Shown in pieces: positions 10,635 to 21,700 of a stretch of 64,000 nt of DNA (its first letter is position 1; every line of letters begins with the position of its first letter). Source of the DNA: Globisporangium splendens (taxonomy: Eukaryota > Oomycota > Peronosporomycetes > Pythiales > Pythiaceae); contig VFIW01000007.1 of the NCBI GenBank assembly GCA_006386115.1, forward strand, positions 716,693 through 780,692, given 5' to 3'. The notes under the pieces were generated by a model. The model worked only from the letters and a program-made list of their open reading frames with translations. It did not search any database and was not told where the DNA came from. Both the position numbers and the translations under genes were made by a program.

Positions 10635-11276
10635 TCACATTGCTGCGTAGTCCATGTCGTTGTAGAGCAGGTCTTGCATCAGCATTTGGTTTTTGACTTC
10701 TGCACAGTGTGAGTTTGAACAAGAAGCAAAGGGTCGCTAGCATAATGGCGAAAACAAAATGCAGACGCAGGTTTCTGGCATTTGTGTATAGATACCTTCA
10801 TTGCGCTTCTTGGCAGACAGCACTCGCTTGACCACCATCGTCTCCACCGTCGCGGACGCCACGAGGATCGCGGCTATTTCCAGACCCAGAATGCCCGAAC
10901 CCACCGCAGACCGCTGATTGCTTGCCGTCGCATTCGATACCACCAACGTCGCTGCGTCGTCTTCTTTCTCTTGCTGTCGCGGTTGCTCCTGCACTGCCGT
11001 CGTAGGCTCCACATTTAGCGCGCTGGCGGCTCTTTTTAATTCTTCTTCACTGTGGTCCTCTGCGTTGGGAGCGTGCTGACTGTCGTGCTTCATCACCACT
11101 GCATCGAGTGTGGAGGTCGAACTGATCAACTGCATTGGCACTGGTGCTGCTGTTGTATTAGATCTCCCACCTGCCGCACTTGGAGAAGGTCCAGCGTCAC
11201 CATTTTCCCCGACTGCTGCAACCGCAACGACGAGACTGAACAACAGGAAGCTTACGGGCACGTTGCAAAGCCTCAT
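10635..11276 (-). CDS. Small single-pass type-I membrane protein, unrecognised
   Basis: Two exons: 11276-10796 and 10699-10635, with a 96-bp intron (G|GTATCT ... GTGCAG); 181 residues. The first 20 residues form a signal peptide (VSFLLFSLVVAVAAVG). A Ser/Thr/Ala-rich, probably glycosylated stalk follows, then a membrane segment (LGLEIAAILVASATVETMVV) and a short basic cytoplasmic tail. Splicing replaces an unlikely Cys-rich end with a tail ending in NDMDYAAM, which contains a tyrosine that could be a sorting or phosphorylation site. No domain is recognised. It is convergent with tatD (85 bp between stops). Confidence 0.7.
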
Positions 11277-11942
11277 AGTCGCTCAATCCCCTAGACAAAC
11301 TGCGCGCAATGTGGGCTCTACTGCAGCTTCGCGTTTGCCTCAGGAAAGGTCGCACAGTGAAGCGACGTTTCGCGCCACTGCATTGTGGTGCAACTTTCAT
11401 CAGAAAAGAAAAAAAGAAAAGTCTCATGAGGCACCGCTCAGCAAGCGGATGGATGAACACGTGAGTACAAGACAGCAGAGTGGGTTTAGACCCGTTCAAA
11501 TCGGCATCTCATGCTCAAAGAGATACAATCGTACTGACATGGCGACGCAAACTTGCTGCATCCTGCGTCGAGATTAATTTCTTCACGCGACGTTCACTTT
11601 CGCGCTCTCTGATTTGTGGAAACATTGCGTCACCACAAAAATAGATCTTTTCGTTTCAGTATGCGACTTCAACGTTTCCTGCTCTCTGTACATTTGATTG
11701 GCTGCCAGAACATTTTATAGAAAATTTCAACCAATACAGAAACGCAGTCACGATGGGCATGTCGCATGGTCGTTGTGGGCTGATCCAAATCCAATCCTGA
11801 AAAGCAACGTTCAGAAATGGGCATGCGCTAGAAGCAGGTGGCTCACTGGAACGACGGCAGATAGGCAACCGGCGGCGGCGTAGACAATCCCTCAGGAAGC
11901 TTCGAGAAGACGAGGAGAAGGAGACGCGTGTCTTTGCCATAG
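11277..11942. other. Intergenic: divergent promoters, nothing else seen
   Basis: AT-richer DNA between two divergent starts. I see no conserved frame, repeat or RNA gene. Confidence 0.5.
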
Positions 11943-14606
11943 ATGGCATACGAAGCGGATGTCAGAAGCATTCGCAGATTACAACCGTCCTGCTGCATGA
12001 GATTTGGTGTCCAGCAGCCGTCGTTGCGCGCTTCCGCTCCCAGTGAGCTACGATGCGAAGCGTATAGTGATGCTGCGTCAGCGGCGTCGCGGCAGAGGAG
12101 ATCCCGTTTGTGTCGTGCGCGATGGAGTGTCGTAATCATCACGAGCGTTGTGGCAATGTCGCTATTGAGCGACGTCACAAGTGCAGGTGTCAGTGTTCAT
12201 GACCAGCAGTCCGATATTAAGAACGGCGGTCTCTTGGCGGCAAATCTTCAAGCTCAGCGTCAACTGCGAGGAGGTGCTGACATTGGCGTCAAATCAAACC
12301 ATGTGATGCAGCGACGACTGGCAGGTGCTACGACAGACGAAGAAGCTACGAGTGTATCAGCCGGCTTCTGCAACGAATCCAGTTCGTTTCTTGGCGTGGG
12401 CAACACGAAATGCCTGCATGAGAACATCGGAACGGCGGTGTTCCTGCTCGGCATCATCGTCGTTATCTCCATTTGCTTTGACCGCCTCATCCACTACGTG
12501 CGCCACGGCATCCACTGTCCGCAGCTGAGTAAGATCGTCAACCGCATTCTCCAGGAAGTGATGATCATGGGCTTCATCTCCATGGTGATCTTCACGCTCA
12601 ACACGAGCGGCGCGATGCGGAACATGAGTTTCACGATGGACAGACTCTCAGAGTCCGAGCAGCTCCACTTCTACGAATTCTTCCACTACATCGTGTTCCT
12701 GACCATGATTTACTTCATTGCGATCGTGCTGCTGCTGCTCTTCATCGGTACAGTCGTCCCGAAATTGATCTGGAACAAGCACAATTCACAAGACATTGAA
12801 GAAGAAAGTGGACGCAGCGAGCATGCGGTTGGTTTACAGTACAGTGACGAAGAAGAAAATGCAGATTACAATCGAACGCTCAACGGATCGGAAGATCGAT
12901 GGACGCGTGGCGAGTTCCAGTCGGCATCCAGATTGCATGGGAACCGACCGTCAACGTTTCGACGAACGAAGTCAGGAATGGATCTGGTCCAGGGATCACG
13001 CGCGTACAGTCTCTTGTTGGAGCGCTACCAGCGCGAAGGATGGTGCTTCCGGTTCAACGTGCTCAAGCAGTGGCATCTGTGGAAAAGCTTTGAGATCCTG
13101 GCGTACAACATCTGTCAGAATCGATCCAGGTACATTTACAAGAACCCAACCGAGATGGAACGACTGTTTGGCGTGAAGCCTAAACCAAGTAATCCAAACA
13201 GGTGGCTGCTTCCGCAAGGACACCAAGTCGAACCCATGACGTACGCCCGGTACCACGTGCTCTGCATGCGCAACTTGCTCTTCCATATCACGGATTTGCA
13301 TGTCAGTGCACTGTTTATCCTGGTGGTGATCTCCGTGCTGCCATCCGTGTGCCCGAACTACGACCACTGGATCTTTATCGGCGTCGGCGGGATCCTGCTC
13401 CTCGTGAATCTGGTGATTTTCTTCAAGGTGCTGCAGATCTTACGCGGCATCGTGGACGACCGTCTTCGCGTGATCACGATGCGAGATATCCGAGTGCGAC
13501 TAACAAAGCTCCAGAACAGTGATAACAGTAACCTCCTGCCAAAAGAACCCGAAGCCCCCCTGCAGACTCCAAAGCGCCTGTCACTCAAAGGCGTAGCACT
13601 GGGGGTGCGTGCCGTGATCCGCATGCAGATGTCGGCGCTCTGCCATCGGCAGCTGCACCATCACGACGACCGCTTTTGGTTTGATAGTCCGCAGTTTTTG
13701 CTTCGGCTGTTTCAGTTCGCGACGATCAGCCAAGCATTCTACCTGGTGTGGCTCTCTCTTGTTGAAGCGCCGACGATCATGCAAACCGACAGGGGAGCCT
13801 ACCTTCTGCCGATCATGGTGCTGCTGCCGCTCCTCGTGCTCTGCGTCATCACTCCGATGACGATGCCGAGTCTGGTGCTGGTGATGAGTCTGACGGGCAT
13901 TTTCGTGGATCTGAACAGCGAGACTGGCAAGCAAGGACGCCGCGAGTCCTACCAGATAGCACAGACTCGAATCCGACTCATGCGTCGATCGTTCCTGAAA
14001 AGCCATCACAACGATGACACGGTCGGTTCCTGTCCGCATGTATCGAGTCCGACCCACGACGAGCACCAAGATACCGTGTCCTCGCCGTCCAATGTGTTCT
14101 TGAGGATTTACGACTCACCTACGGCGGCGGCTGTTCACAGCAAACTGGGAGCGGATCTCGTCAGCCCAGTCTCGTCCCCAATGGCTCCGCGAAGCTCACC
14201 GAGGAGTAACGAAGATACTTTAGCTGTTAGTCTCCTGCAAGCCCGACGAAGTAGCAGTGGCGGCAGCAGTTCGCTTGGGAGAAGGAACCGCGACGACAAC
14301 GGATACAGCGGTGCGCGACGCTCGTTCAATCTCGCAGCATTCCAGTCGTCCGCGACGCCGTCGTCAGTCCTGACATCGCTGTACGAGGGTCCTCGCAATA
14401 ACAACTACTCAGAGAGTCAGCAAGCAGCGCTGCCAAATTGGAGCCAAGCAAAAGTGGACAGGATCAACTCAACCCAAGCAGCAGTGCCACGTACGACAGA
14501 CGACGTGGCCCCCAACAGCAGCAATTCAACTGATCCATCGCCAAGCCCCGTGTCCGAGCCTTTCAAGAGCTATTGCTCCAAATACGGCGGGTACCCGGAC
14601 TCCTAG
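11943..14606 (+). CDS. MLO-like polytopic membrane protein
   Basis: Single exon, 887 residues from the ATG at 11943 (ATGs at 11997 or 12154 are possible). A hydrophobic segment at 61-80 could be a signal or anchor. Membrane segments follow near 160-183 (TAVFLLGIIVVISICFDRLI), 200-218 (IMGFISMVIFTL), 248-275, and four more between about 420 and 650. The order of an N-terminal ectodomain, the GFIS segment, LHFYEFFHYIVFL and a long third loop resembles MLO proteins, which in plants are calmodulin-binding seven-pass proteins; the match is by eye. The last 200 residues are Ser-rich and disordered. The C-terminal 626 residues are duplicated in inverted orientation at 4101-5992. The end is convergent with BuGZ, 190 bp between stops. 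Confidence 0.65.
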   Translation: MAYEADVRSIRRLQPSCCMRFGVQQPSLRASAPSELRCEAYSDAASAASRQRRSRLCRARWSVVIITSVVAMSLLSDVTSAGVSVHDQQSDIKNGGLLAANLQAQRQLRGGADIGVKSNHVMQRRLAGATTDEEATSVSAGFCNESSSFLGVGNTKCLHENIGTAVFLLGIIVVISICFDRLIHYVRHGIHCPQLSKIVNRILQEVMIMGFISMVIFTLNTSGAMRNMSFTMDRLSESEQLHFYEFFHYIVFLTMIYFIAIVLLLLFIGTVVPKLIWNKHNSQDIEEESGRSEHAVGLQYSDEEENADYNRTLNGSEDRWTRGEFQSASRLHGNRPSTFRRTKSGMDLVQGSRAYSLLLERYQREGWCFRFNVLKQWHLWKSFEILAYNICQNRSRYIYKNPTEMERLFGVKPKPSNPNRWLLPQGHQVEPMTYARYHVLCMRNLLFHITDLHVSALFILVVISVLPSVCPNYDHWIFIGVGGILLLVNLVIFFKVLQILRGIVDDRLRVITMRDIRVRLTKLQNSDNSNLLPKEPEAPLQTPKRLSLKGVALGVRAVIRMQMSALCHRQLHHHDDRFWFDSPQFLLRLFQFATISQAFYLVWLSLVEAPTIMQTDRGAYLLPIMVLLPLLVLCVITPMTMPSLVLVMSLTGIFVDLNSETGKQGRRESYQIAQTRIRLMRRSFLKSHHNDDTVGSCPHVSSPTHDEHQDTVSSPSNVFLRIYDSPTAAAVHSKLGADLVSPVSSPMAPRSSPRSNEDTLAVSLLQARRSSSGGSSSLGRRNRDDNGYSGARRSFNLAAFQSSATPSSVLTSLYEGPRNNNYSESQQAALPNWSQAKVDRINSTQAAVPRTTDDVAPNSSNSTDPSPSPVSEPFKSYCSKYGGYPDS

Positions 14607-15105
14607 ACCAGACTCCGCGTCTAGCAACTCCACACCAGCAATCACCCTGCACACAAATGAAATGAATAAACGCAACGCACACGGATATGTAATCCACCGA
14701 AAGCAGACAGACACACATGCAAAAGCCAGGAAGCAAGAACTCTTTACTTTTGATCAAACACACCATTGCTCAGGTTGGTTCTCAAATGGCCCTACTTCAA
14801 TCTGTTGTCGGCACCATGTGTGCCTGCGCAGGCTTGTACCGGTAATTGGGTCGCAGTGCTCGCTTTTCCTCCTTTACGCACAGCAAATTTGCAAGCCTCG
14901 TCAGCATTTGCACGATAAAACAAATAGAATTCTTTCAAAGGCTCTGCATTTGACACACGTACCATCGAAATGAGATCGTCCTGGTACACCAGACCCAAGT
15001 CGGAGAGCTTCTTGTGAGCAGTTGGGTCCTCTGGGTTGGTCGGCGCCAAAGCTGGTGTTGGCTCTGGTTGTGCGAAACTCGCACCAATTGGCGCTCCCAC
15101 AACTG
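12715..15105. repeat. Right (source) arm of the 2.39-kb inverted duplication
   Basis: Partner of 3602-5992. This arm lies within two intact genes, so it is the source: it starts in the middle of the MLO-like coding sequence, crosses the 190-bp convergent gap and ends inside BuGZ exon 3 near 15105. The two arms are separated by a 6,722-bp spacer carrying three other genes. Confidence 0.9.
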
Positions 15106-16125
15106 GAGCAGCGATTGCCATTTGCGGGTTCAAATGCGAAGGAACTGCTGGCTGAAGAGCACCTGCACCAGTAAGAATCATTCCTGGCCGCGGTCCAGGA
15201 GGAACCACGCCATTCGGAGCCGCCGCGGCTATCCAAGGCGGTGGGACTCCATACCTACACGGAAACAATGTTGCCAAGTACATAGTGTCAAGATATACAA
15301 AACAATGGAGCTGCACATGATACAATCACGTACGGAGGCTGAGCAGGTGGTGCGCCTGGAATCTGTGGCGGGAACCCTGGCATCGTCATCCCCCGTGGAG
15401 GTGGAACCATCGGTCCGCCTGGGAACGGACGTGGCGGTGGTGGACGGAACGGCATGCCTGCGGTTGGCGGTGGTATACCCGCTAGTGGAGGCGGTGGTCG
15501 CATCCCCATCATACCAGGCTGCTGCAGATGTGGCGGCGGTGGCGGCGGGCGAACAGGAAACCCCAGCGGCATTCCTCGCGGCGGAAATCCTGCTCCTCCA
15601 ATCATGCCCGACGGCGGAGGCACTCCATCCAATCGCGGTTTCTTTAAATCTATACACATACAACGTGCAATGCGATAGTTACGTCTAGTGCGCATAATAC
15701 CCAAATGCAGAAAAACGTATTGGTGTGGCAAAAGTCCACATAACATGTCGGCTTTTCCACAAGATACAAAGCAGGAACGCACCTGTTGTTGGCATCGAAG
15801 TGCCTTCGACCGGGACACCTTCCATGCCGTAAATCTCAATGTCGACCGTCTCTCGTCCGGGTTTCGCATTTGGCACCGTCGAGATCGTTTCTTTATGCAC
15901 CTGCAGCACGTGGACGGCCATGCCGCCGGCAGTGCTGAGCTTCTTGTGGCAGACATGGCACTTGAAATGGCGCGCCTTCTGGTGCAGGATCAGCACTTTC
16001 TCGTCCTCGAAGGTGCGGTCGCAGTAGTAACAGAAGATACGTTTCTTGGACGAAGACGTCTGCGCACCGCTGCCCGCGCCGTTACCGCCCTCGGCGCCGT
16101 CGTCGCGACGCTTTTTCTTGCCCAT
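14797..16125 (-). CDS. BuGZ/ZNF207-like zinc-finger protein with GLEBS motif
   Basis: Four exons: 16125-15783, 15649-15334, 15254-14963 and 14871-14797; introns 133, 79 and 91 bp; 341 residues. It starts MGKKKRR, followed by two C2H2 fingers ([12 protein letters not shown]...HQKARH and [13 protein letters not shown]...HVLQVH) and the diagnostic [15 protein letters not shown] and EIYGMEG. The middle is Pro/Gly/Met-rich low complexity, as in the animal protein (spindle-associated, phase-separating). The last two exons join to [18 protein letters not shown], a GLEBS-type sequence that in ZNF207 binds the checkpoint protein Bub3. The final exon is only 24 codons and is found only after splicing. 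Role by homology: spindle assembly and kinetochore Bub3 loading, possibly splicing. Confidence 0.9.
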
Positions 16126-16907
16126 GCTGCTCCAATATTGCTTGCTCGCAGCTGTTGGTGGCTACTTGGTCAAGGCAAAAGGCAAGGGAAAGCAAAGCGA
16201 CGCCGTTTCTATATCGCATTTCTAAAGAGCGTACTGTGATGTGTATTGTAAAGTACGATATTTCTACCTTGTATAATGACATAATGGTGTCTACCACACC
16301 ATTTAATGCAATATAAAAAGGTACACAATACAGAGGTTTATCAAGTCGAGAATGCGAAGAGAACACATACCCATAGCAAGTGTAAAGAGGTAGTCGCACC
16401 CGTTTGATCTGCACCCGCTGATTGCTGGGTGGCGTTTCGTCTCGGATCGCATGCTGATCCAACTATGCCTGGAAGCGTCACCACAACGTGCATGCATCAC
16501 TACATACACGGCATCCACAGACAGAACGCCACACCAGCGCACATGTGCACATGCGCATAGTCCACCAGTGACACTGCGAGCTATTACGATCGTCTCTCCT
16601 TGTCCCATCTGGATCTGGTTCTGCTGCAAAGCCAAAAACATCGACTCCTGTTTCGACTCCCCTCATCTTGCAACTATCTCCTCTCTCCCTTTCTCCCACG
16701 TTGCTACTTAAGGGCATTGAGGTTTTTCTTCTGGGGTGCCTGCCTCCACGTGGCTTGCTGTCTCGCGTGGCTTGCTGTCTCGAGTGGCTCTTGCCGTGGC
16801 TCTTGCCTTCCGCACTCTTCAAAATCGGAGCAACGCGCGCGGCAAAGCAAGGAAGAAGCCCAAAGCAACCGCCCGACGCCTCTGACTGAGTATTTTCCGT
16901 CGCCGCC
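16126..16907. other. Intergenic: divergent BuGZ and Sec63 promoters
   Basis: No conserved frame. The last 300 bases before Sec63 are pyrimidine-rich with CT runs, and the ATG context there is GCCGCCATG. No tRNA or repeat seen. Confidence 0.5.
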
Positions 16908-18791
16908 ATGTTGGAGTACGACAACTCGGCGTTCTACTACTTTTCCATCTCGCTGGGCGTGCTCTATGTGGTGCCGGCCACGTACCTGTCGCTGCGCCGC
17001 ATCGTGTATGGTGTGTTCCTCAAGGACCGCCTCATCGACCGCCAGAACATCCGCTGCGACCGCGAGCTGCGCAAGATGAAGCAGCTGCAGGCCGAGAAGA
17101 CCAAGTTCTCGAACGTGTTCTCGCCGTTCTTCGTGCTCAACCTCGTCGTGCTCGCGGGTCTCTGGTACGGACTGTACCAGATGGCGATCTTGCTCAAGGA
17201 CGACTCGGAGATCAAGTCGTTTGACCCGTTTGCGATCTTGGGCATCGCTGCCGGCGCCTCGGAGCGCGAGATCAAGCGCGCCTACCGCAAGATGAGCCTG
17301 ATTTACCACCCGGACAAGAACATTGGCGATGCCGTCGCTGAACAGAAGTTTATGCTCGTTGCCAAGGCGTACGAGGCACTGACGGACGAAGTCGCCAAGT
17401 CCAACTACGAGAAGTTCGGCAACCCGGATGGTCGCCAGGCGTTGCAACTGTCCATTGGTCTGCCGACGTTCTTGTTGGACCCTGCGAACCACAACATTGT
17501 GCTGTTCTTGTACTTGATCATCTTGGTCGTCGCGATCCCATCGTGCGTGGCGCTCTGGTACTCGCACTCGAAGAAGTACGGCGACAGCATGATCATGTAC
17601 GACACGTACGGATTCTACAACTTTGCGATGTCGGAGCACGCGCACCCACGCATGCTGCCTGAAGTGCTCGCAGGCTCGGCGGAATTCCGTGAGATCCCAA
17701 AGCGCGCGTCGGACGAAGCGGAGTTGGGTGCGCTCTTCCGCAAGTTCAAGCAGCAGGATTTGATCTCGAAGCCAAGATACAACCACCCATCGATTGCCAA
17801 GGCGAACATCCTCATCCACGCGCACTTCTTGCGTGAAAAGTTGAGCCCGGCGCTGACGGGTGACTTGCACTTGATGCTGAAGAAGGCGATCCAATTGGTG
17901 GACGGCATGCTCGAGATCTCGGTCGGCAAGTCGTGGTTGCAAACGACGTTGAACTTGATTGAAATGGAGCAGTTCCTCACGCAGGCGTTGTTCTTCAAGG
18001 ACGCGCCATTCATGCAATTGCCACACTTCACGGAGAACGAAGTGCGCCACATCCTCACGGGCAAGAACGCTGTGCGCAGCATGCACCAGTACGTCGACAT
18101 GGACCCGAAGGACCGCAAGGGCTTGAACGACTTGAACGACGAACAGAAGGCCGAAGTCAACAAGGTGCTGGAAATGATGCCAAACGTGGAGCTCAACATC
18201 ACGATCGCGGTTGACGACGAAGAAGAAATCGCCGAGGGCGACATCATGACGGTCACGATCAGCATGACGCGCAAGAACGTCAAGGAAGGCGACACGTGTG
18301 ACTTGGTGTACGCGCCGCACTTCCCATATCCAAAGATCGAGCGCTGGTTCTGCATCGTGGGCGACACGAAGAACAACCACTTGCACGCATTTGGGAAGAT
18401 CACATCACAGGAACGCACGGCCGAGCTGAAGTTGCAGTTACAGGCGCCTCCAAAGGCTGGCACGTACCAGCTGGAGATCTTCGTCAAGTCGGACTCGTAC
18501 ATTGGCTTGGACTTGCGTGCTCTTGCTAAGGTATGTGATGTTGCTGTTATTTATATTGTGCTGCGCTTATTCGCGAATATGTGCATGTTGCTAAATGTTT
18601 TATCTCTTGTTTTGCCTTTCTTGCAGTTTACGGTGACGCCAGCGTCGCTGCTCCCAGTGTACCAGCCCCACCCAGAAGATTTGGAATTAGATAACGAGCC
18701 GACGCTCTTCGAACAGGTCATGAACGCTGCGGATTCGAGTGATAGTGAAGACGAGGAAGAGGAAGACGCGGAGAGCAAGAAGGACCAATAG
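16908..18791 (+). CDS. SEC63: Sec63, ER protein-translocation J-domain subunit
   Basis: Two exons: 16908-18530 and 18627-18791, with a 96-bp intron (AAG|GTATGT ... TTGCAG); 595 residues. There are N-terminal membrane segments at about 6-25 and 75-95, a lumenal J domain at about 105-170 with the HPD tripeptide (IYHPDKN), a third membrane segment at about 201-222, then the Sec63/Brl domain to about 545 and an acidic C-terminus (SDSEDEEEEDAES). Sec63 recruits the lumenal Hsp70 BiP to the Sec61 channel, with Sec62. The acidic tail is the usual Sec62-binding element. Splicing joins LRALAK to FTVTPAS. The intron is a multiple of three and free of stops; see findings. Confidence 0.95.
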   Translation: MLEYDNSAFYYFSISLGVLYVVPATYLSLRRIVYGVFLKDRLIDRQNIRCDRELRKMKQLQAEKTKFSNVFSPFFVLNLVVLAGLWYGLYQMAILLKDDSEIKSFDPFAILGIAAGASEREIKRAYRKMSLIYHPDKNIGDAVAEQKFMLVAKAYEALTDEVAKSNYEKFGNPDGRQALQLSIGLPTFLLDPANHNIVLFLYLIILVVAIPSCVALWYSHSKKYGDSMIMYDTYGFYNFAMSEHAHPRMLPEVLAGSAEFREIPKRASDEAELGALFRKFKQQDLISKPRYNHPSIAKANILIHAHFLREKLSPALTGDLHLMLKKAIQLVDGMLEISVGKSWLQTTLNLIEMEQFLTQALFFKDAPFMQLPHFTENEVRHILTGKNAVRSMHQYVDMDPKDRKGLNDLNDEQKAEVNKVLEMMPNVELNITIAVDDEEEIAEGDIMTVTISMTRKNVKEGDTCDLVYAPHFPYPKIERWFCIVGDTKNNHLHAFGKITSQERTAELKLQLQAPPKAGTYQLEIFVKSDSYIGLDLRALAKVCDVAVIYIVLRLFANMCMLLNVLSLVLPFLQFTVTPASLLPVYQPHPEDLELDNEPTLFEQVMNAADSSDSEDEEEEDAESKKDQ

Positions 18792-21700
18792 ATTACGACG
18801 ACATGATTGCTATGCGCACGCGAGTGTGAAGCACAAACAGTAACCAGGTGTCCTGGACACGCATTTCTCTTTCTTTCACTATGAAACAAGTATACATGAT
18901 GAAAATCCTGCTCTGCGTTGCCTTCGAGTGTTGTTTTTCGTACGGTGTAGAAAGTGTCCCATTGTCGTTTTGCGTTGGAAAGCTACACCAACCTGCTAAA
19001 TGCAAATCACTGCTTCATAACGTTGCGCACGCCGAGTTCATTGACTATGAAGCTTCACATCGGCGTTTTATCGAGTTGAATCGTCATCTTGGAGGATTCA
19101 TCGGGAGATTTTTTAGCAGCTCATATGTGGATCCGGTCTCGCTTTTGGTCTCGCCAATTGTGAGATCAAATCGCAAGACCAGACCAACAGTCTGAGGTGC
19201 CAGATCAAGGGGCTGAGACAAATGAATCCGAGCAACAACAAATGCACACATATCGATCGATGTCGCGTACGTCTTGCACTTTGCGAGCTCGTGCAGATCC
19301 GTCTCACGTTTGAATTTGCACTCGACGCTTGCAGCCCCTGGCGTAAGTGCTGAGCTCGTCGGAAACTTGTACGCCTCGGCGCTCCAATACTCCGAGTGAC
19401 CACGGAGATCATCACTGATGACACAGTTAATGGTTGCATTGTAACCCAGCACCATTACAGGCGCCATGTGCACTTCTCTCAATCGCATATAGCAGGTCTG
19501 GGTGTGTGTCTTCTGCATTGTAGATGAGCAGGGGCGGCTCGTTCTGGTCGGCAACGACGATCTTCGCGACGCTGGCACCAAAGCTTTGCTCTTCCCTGCT
19601 TTCTGATCACTTGGCTGATTTCACACTCGGTATCACTATTGTAGAGACCATCGCTGGGTGTAATGATAGATCGTATACTGTGCTGCTGCTTTGCAATGGG
19701 AGAGCATGAGCGGGCAACCGAGGACGTACTAGTCCGGGGGATACGCTCGAGACAGTTGATACACGTGGTCGTGGTGGAAGCAAACGGCTTTGCTGTAACT
19801 CGGGAGAAGCCCATCGGCCAAAACGAAACAGCGAATTACGGAGCGAGCTGTCTTTGGACCTGGGATGGGTGGGATGGGCGTGAGCCTTTCAGAATCTTCT
19901 TCGCGGCTGTTATTGCAGCCTCCATTCTCTGCAGTTCGCTTCCTTCGTTGCCAAGCCGAACGGTGCTTCGTTTGCATGTTTGATGTTCATACACTCGATT
20001 TGCATCATCGCAGAGACCAATCGGAGACCAACTCAAAAGCTCTCTCGGGACCCAAATGAGACCGGATCCACATGTATGAGCTGCAAAAAGGTTACCGATT
20101 TATCGAAGAAGACCCATGTCGAGGCGCAAACGGTCCAGAGCTGCTCGGGTGTTTTGACACTCGGATACAGTCAATCGACAATATCCACGACTTCAGGAGC
20201 AGCTCAGCTTTAATCGTGCGGTAAGGTAATGACACTAGGAGCTTACAGTATAATTGGTGGTGCAGGTTGTCGGTGCTGTAGGCAACGAATGTGCTTTCAG
20301 CCTTCCGACTTCCAGCAAGAGCGAAATATTTACCAGTGGTTGTTTCCACGAGGATCATCTAGGTATCTGTGGATTTTCATGTTGAAGTTGCATTCTCCCT
20401 CAGCCGACAGCCAGAAACCTTGGCATGCCCCAGTCCGCCCTTAACTATTTGCTGTTCTGAATCACCGTCCACATCAATGAAGCTGCCAATATGGAAGCAG
20501 TATTGCATATTCTTAGCTTTCCGCTGCGCACTACTGCTACACCGTTGCAACAAGGTGCAACATTGACCGCCACTGAGTTCAGTTCGTGGTCCAGTCGACA
20601 ACAACCTTCCTACGAGTGGGAGCACCCGGCCGCATCTTGACAAGAGTGCGGATCTGTTTGCTCCGTGCCAGCTGTTGCTAACGCCGTGATCGCCACTGTA
20701 ATGTTTCTCACGACCGCGGCGCATGTATGTTGCCCAGCCCAGCGGCTGCCTTTTGACCACATGGACCGATTCCACATGGCAACAACCTGCCGTCTGCATA
20801 CATGCTTGCATTGTTGCGAGAGAATTAAATAACTGGAACGTAGAAAAGTGCGCCAACCCAGACAACCGACTATTAATGCAACTCCGTGGAGCGTGTCCAG
20901 TATCGGAGCGAGTGACTAACAGACTAAAACGCCATTCAGATGTGAGGCGGGCCTTTACATTTCGCGGGCATCTCAGTGTGAGTACCATTTCTCCAATAGC
21001 CCCACCGAATATGGTGTTGGAGGAAAGTTGGCTGCAACGGACCGTACACTTGAAGCGCTACCACGACAAGCAGGCGTGCTGCTGTGTGAAACGCGCAACA
21101 AAAGTGTTGAAGCTGCACCCACGCACGGTATCCACCAGCTGCTGAGATGGTTTTTACATTCTCCAAAGAGCGATCTCGTAAACTTCACGACAGTGCACAG
21201 TTTGCCATTGCGAGGCGAGGGCAACACACGATTCGAACGATTGCAGCGATAATATTAGATATTGCAGTCAACTACATCACGATTGAATTACCTCGCTACA
21301 AGACAGCAATTATGAAGTATGCAAGGATATACCCGATGCGAATGTGAGTATTCAGAGCAGTTAACAAGGTCCACGTTCCACCCTGTCATGCAAGAGACCG
21401 TCCATCTGACTCGACGACAATGACCGCGGTTGGCCTCCATCTGGTGACACGGAAAGTATCAGAATCACTTATCGTCTTTACATAGGGTTTTCATAAATGC
21501 TTGTTGACCTATATTGTTCATACAATAGACAATTAATTGATGCAATACGCCGTTTAAAGAGGGAAGATGACCAGCACCTCACTTATGAAAAGCCAAACTC
21601 CAAAAGTATCTACTTCATCACCGCGATCTGTCACCACGAAGCCACCCCAGTTGTTTCCTTATCGAGTGTTCAAGGCTGGTCGCCGTTGTCCATTTGCGCA

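Noticed and set aside
12258..12272. RQLR tetrapeptide (RxLR-like) about 25 residues after a hydrophobic segment in the MLO-like protein
   Set aside because: RxLR effectors are small secreted proteins; this is an 887-residue polytopic membrane protein, so the match is most likely chance.
16704..18386. 560-codon open frame on the minus strand, fully antisense to Sec63
   Set aside because: Low-complexity translation (Val/Arg/His/Gln-rich), caused by the codon bias of the sense gene; no domain and no start context.
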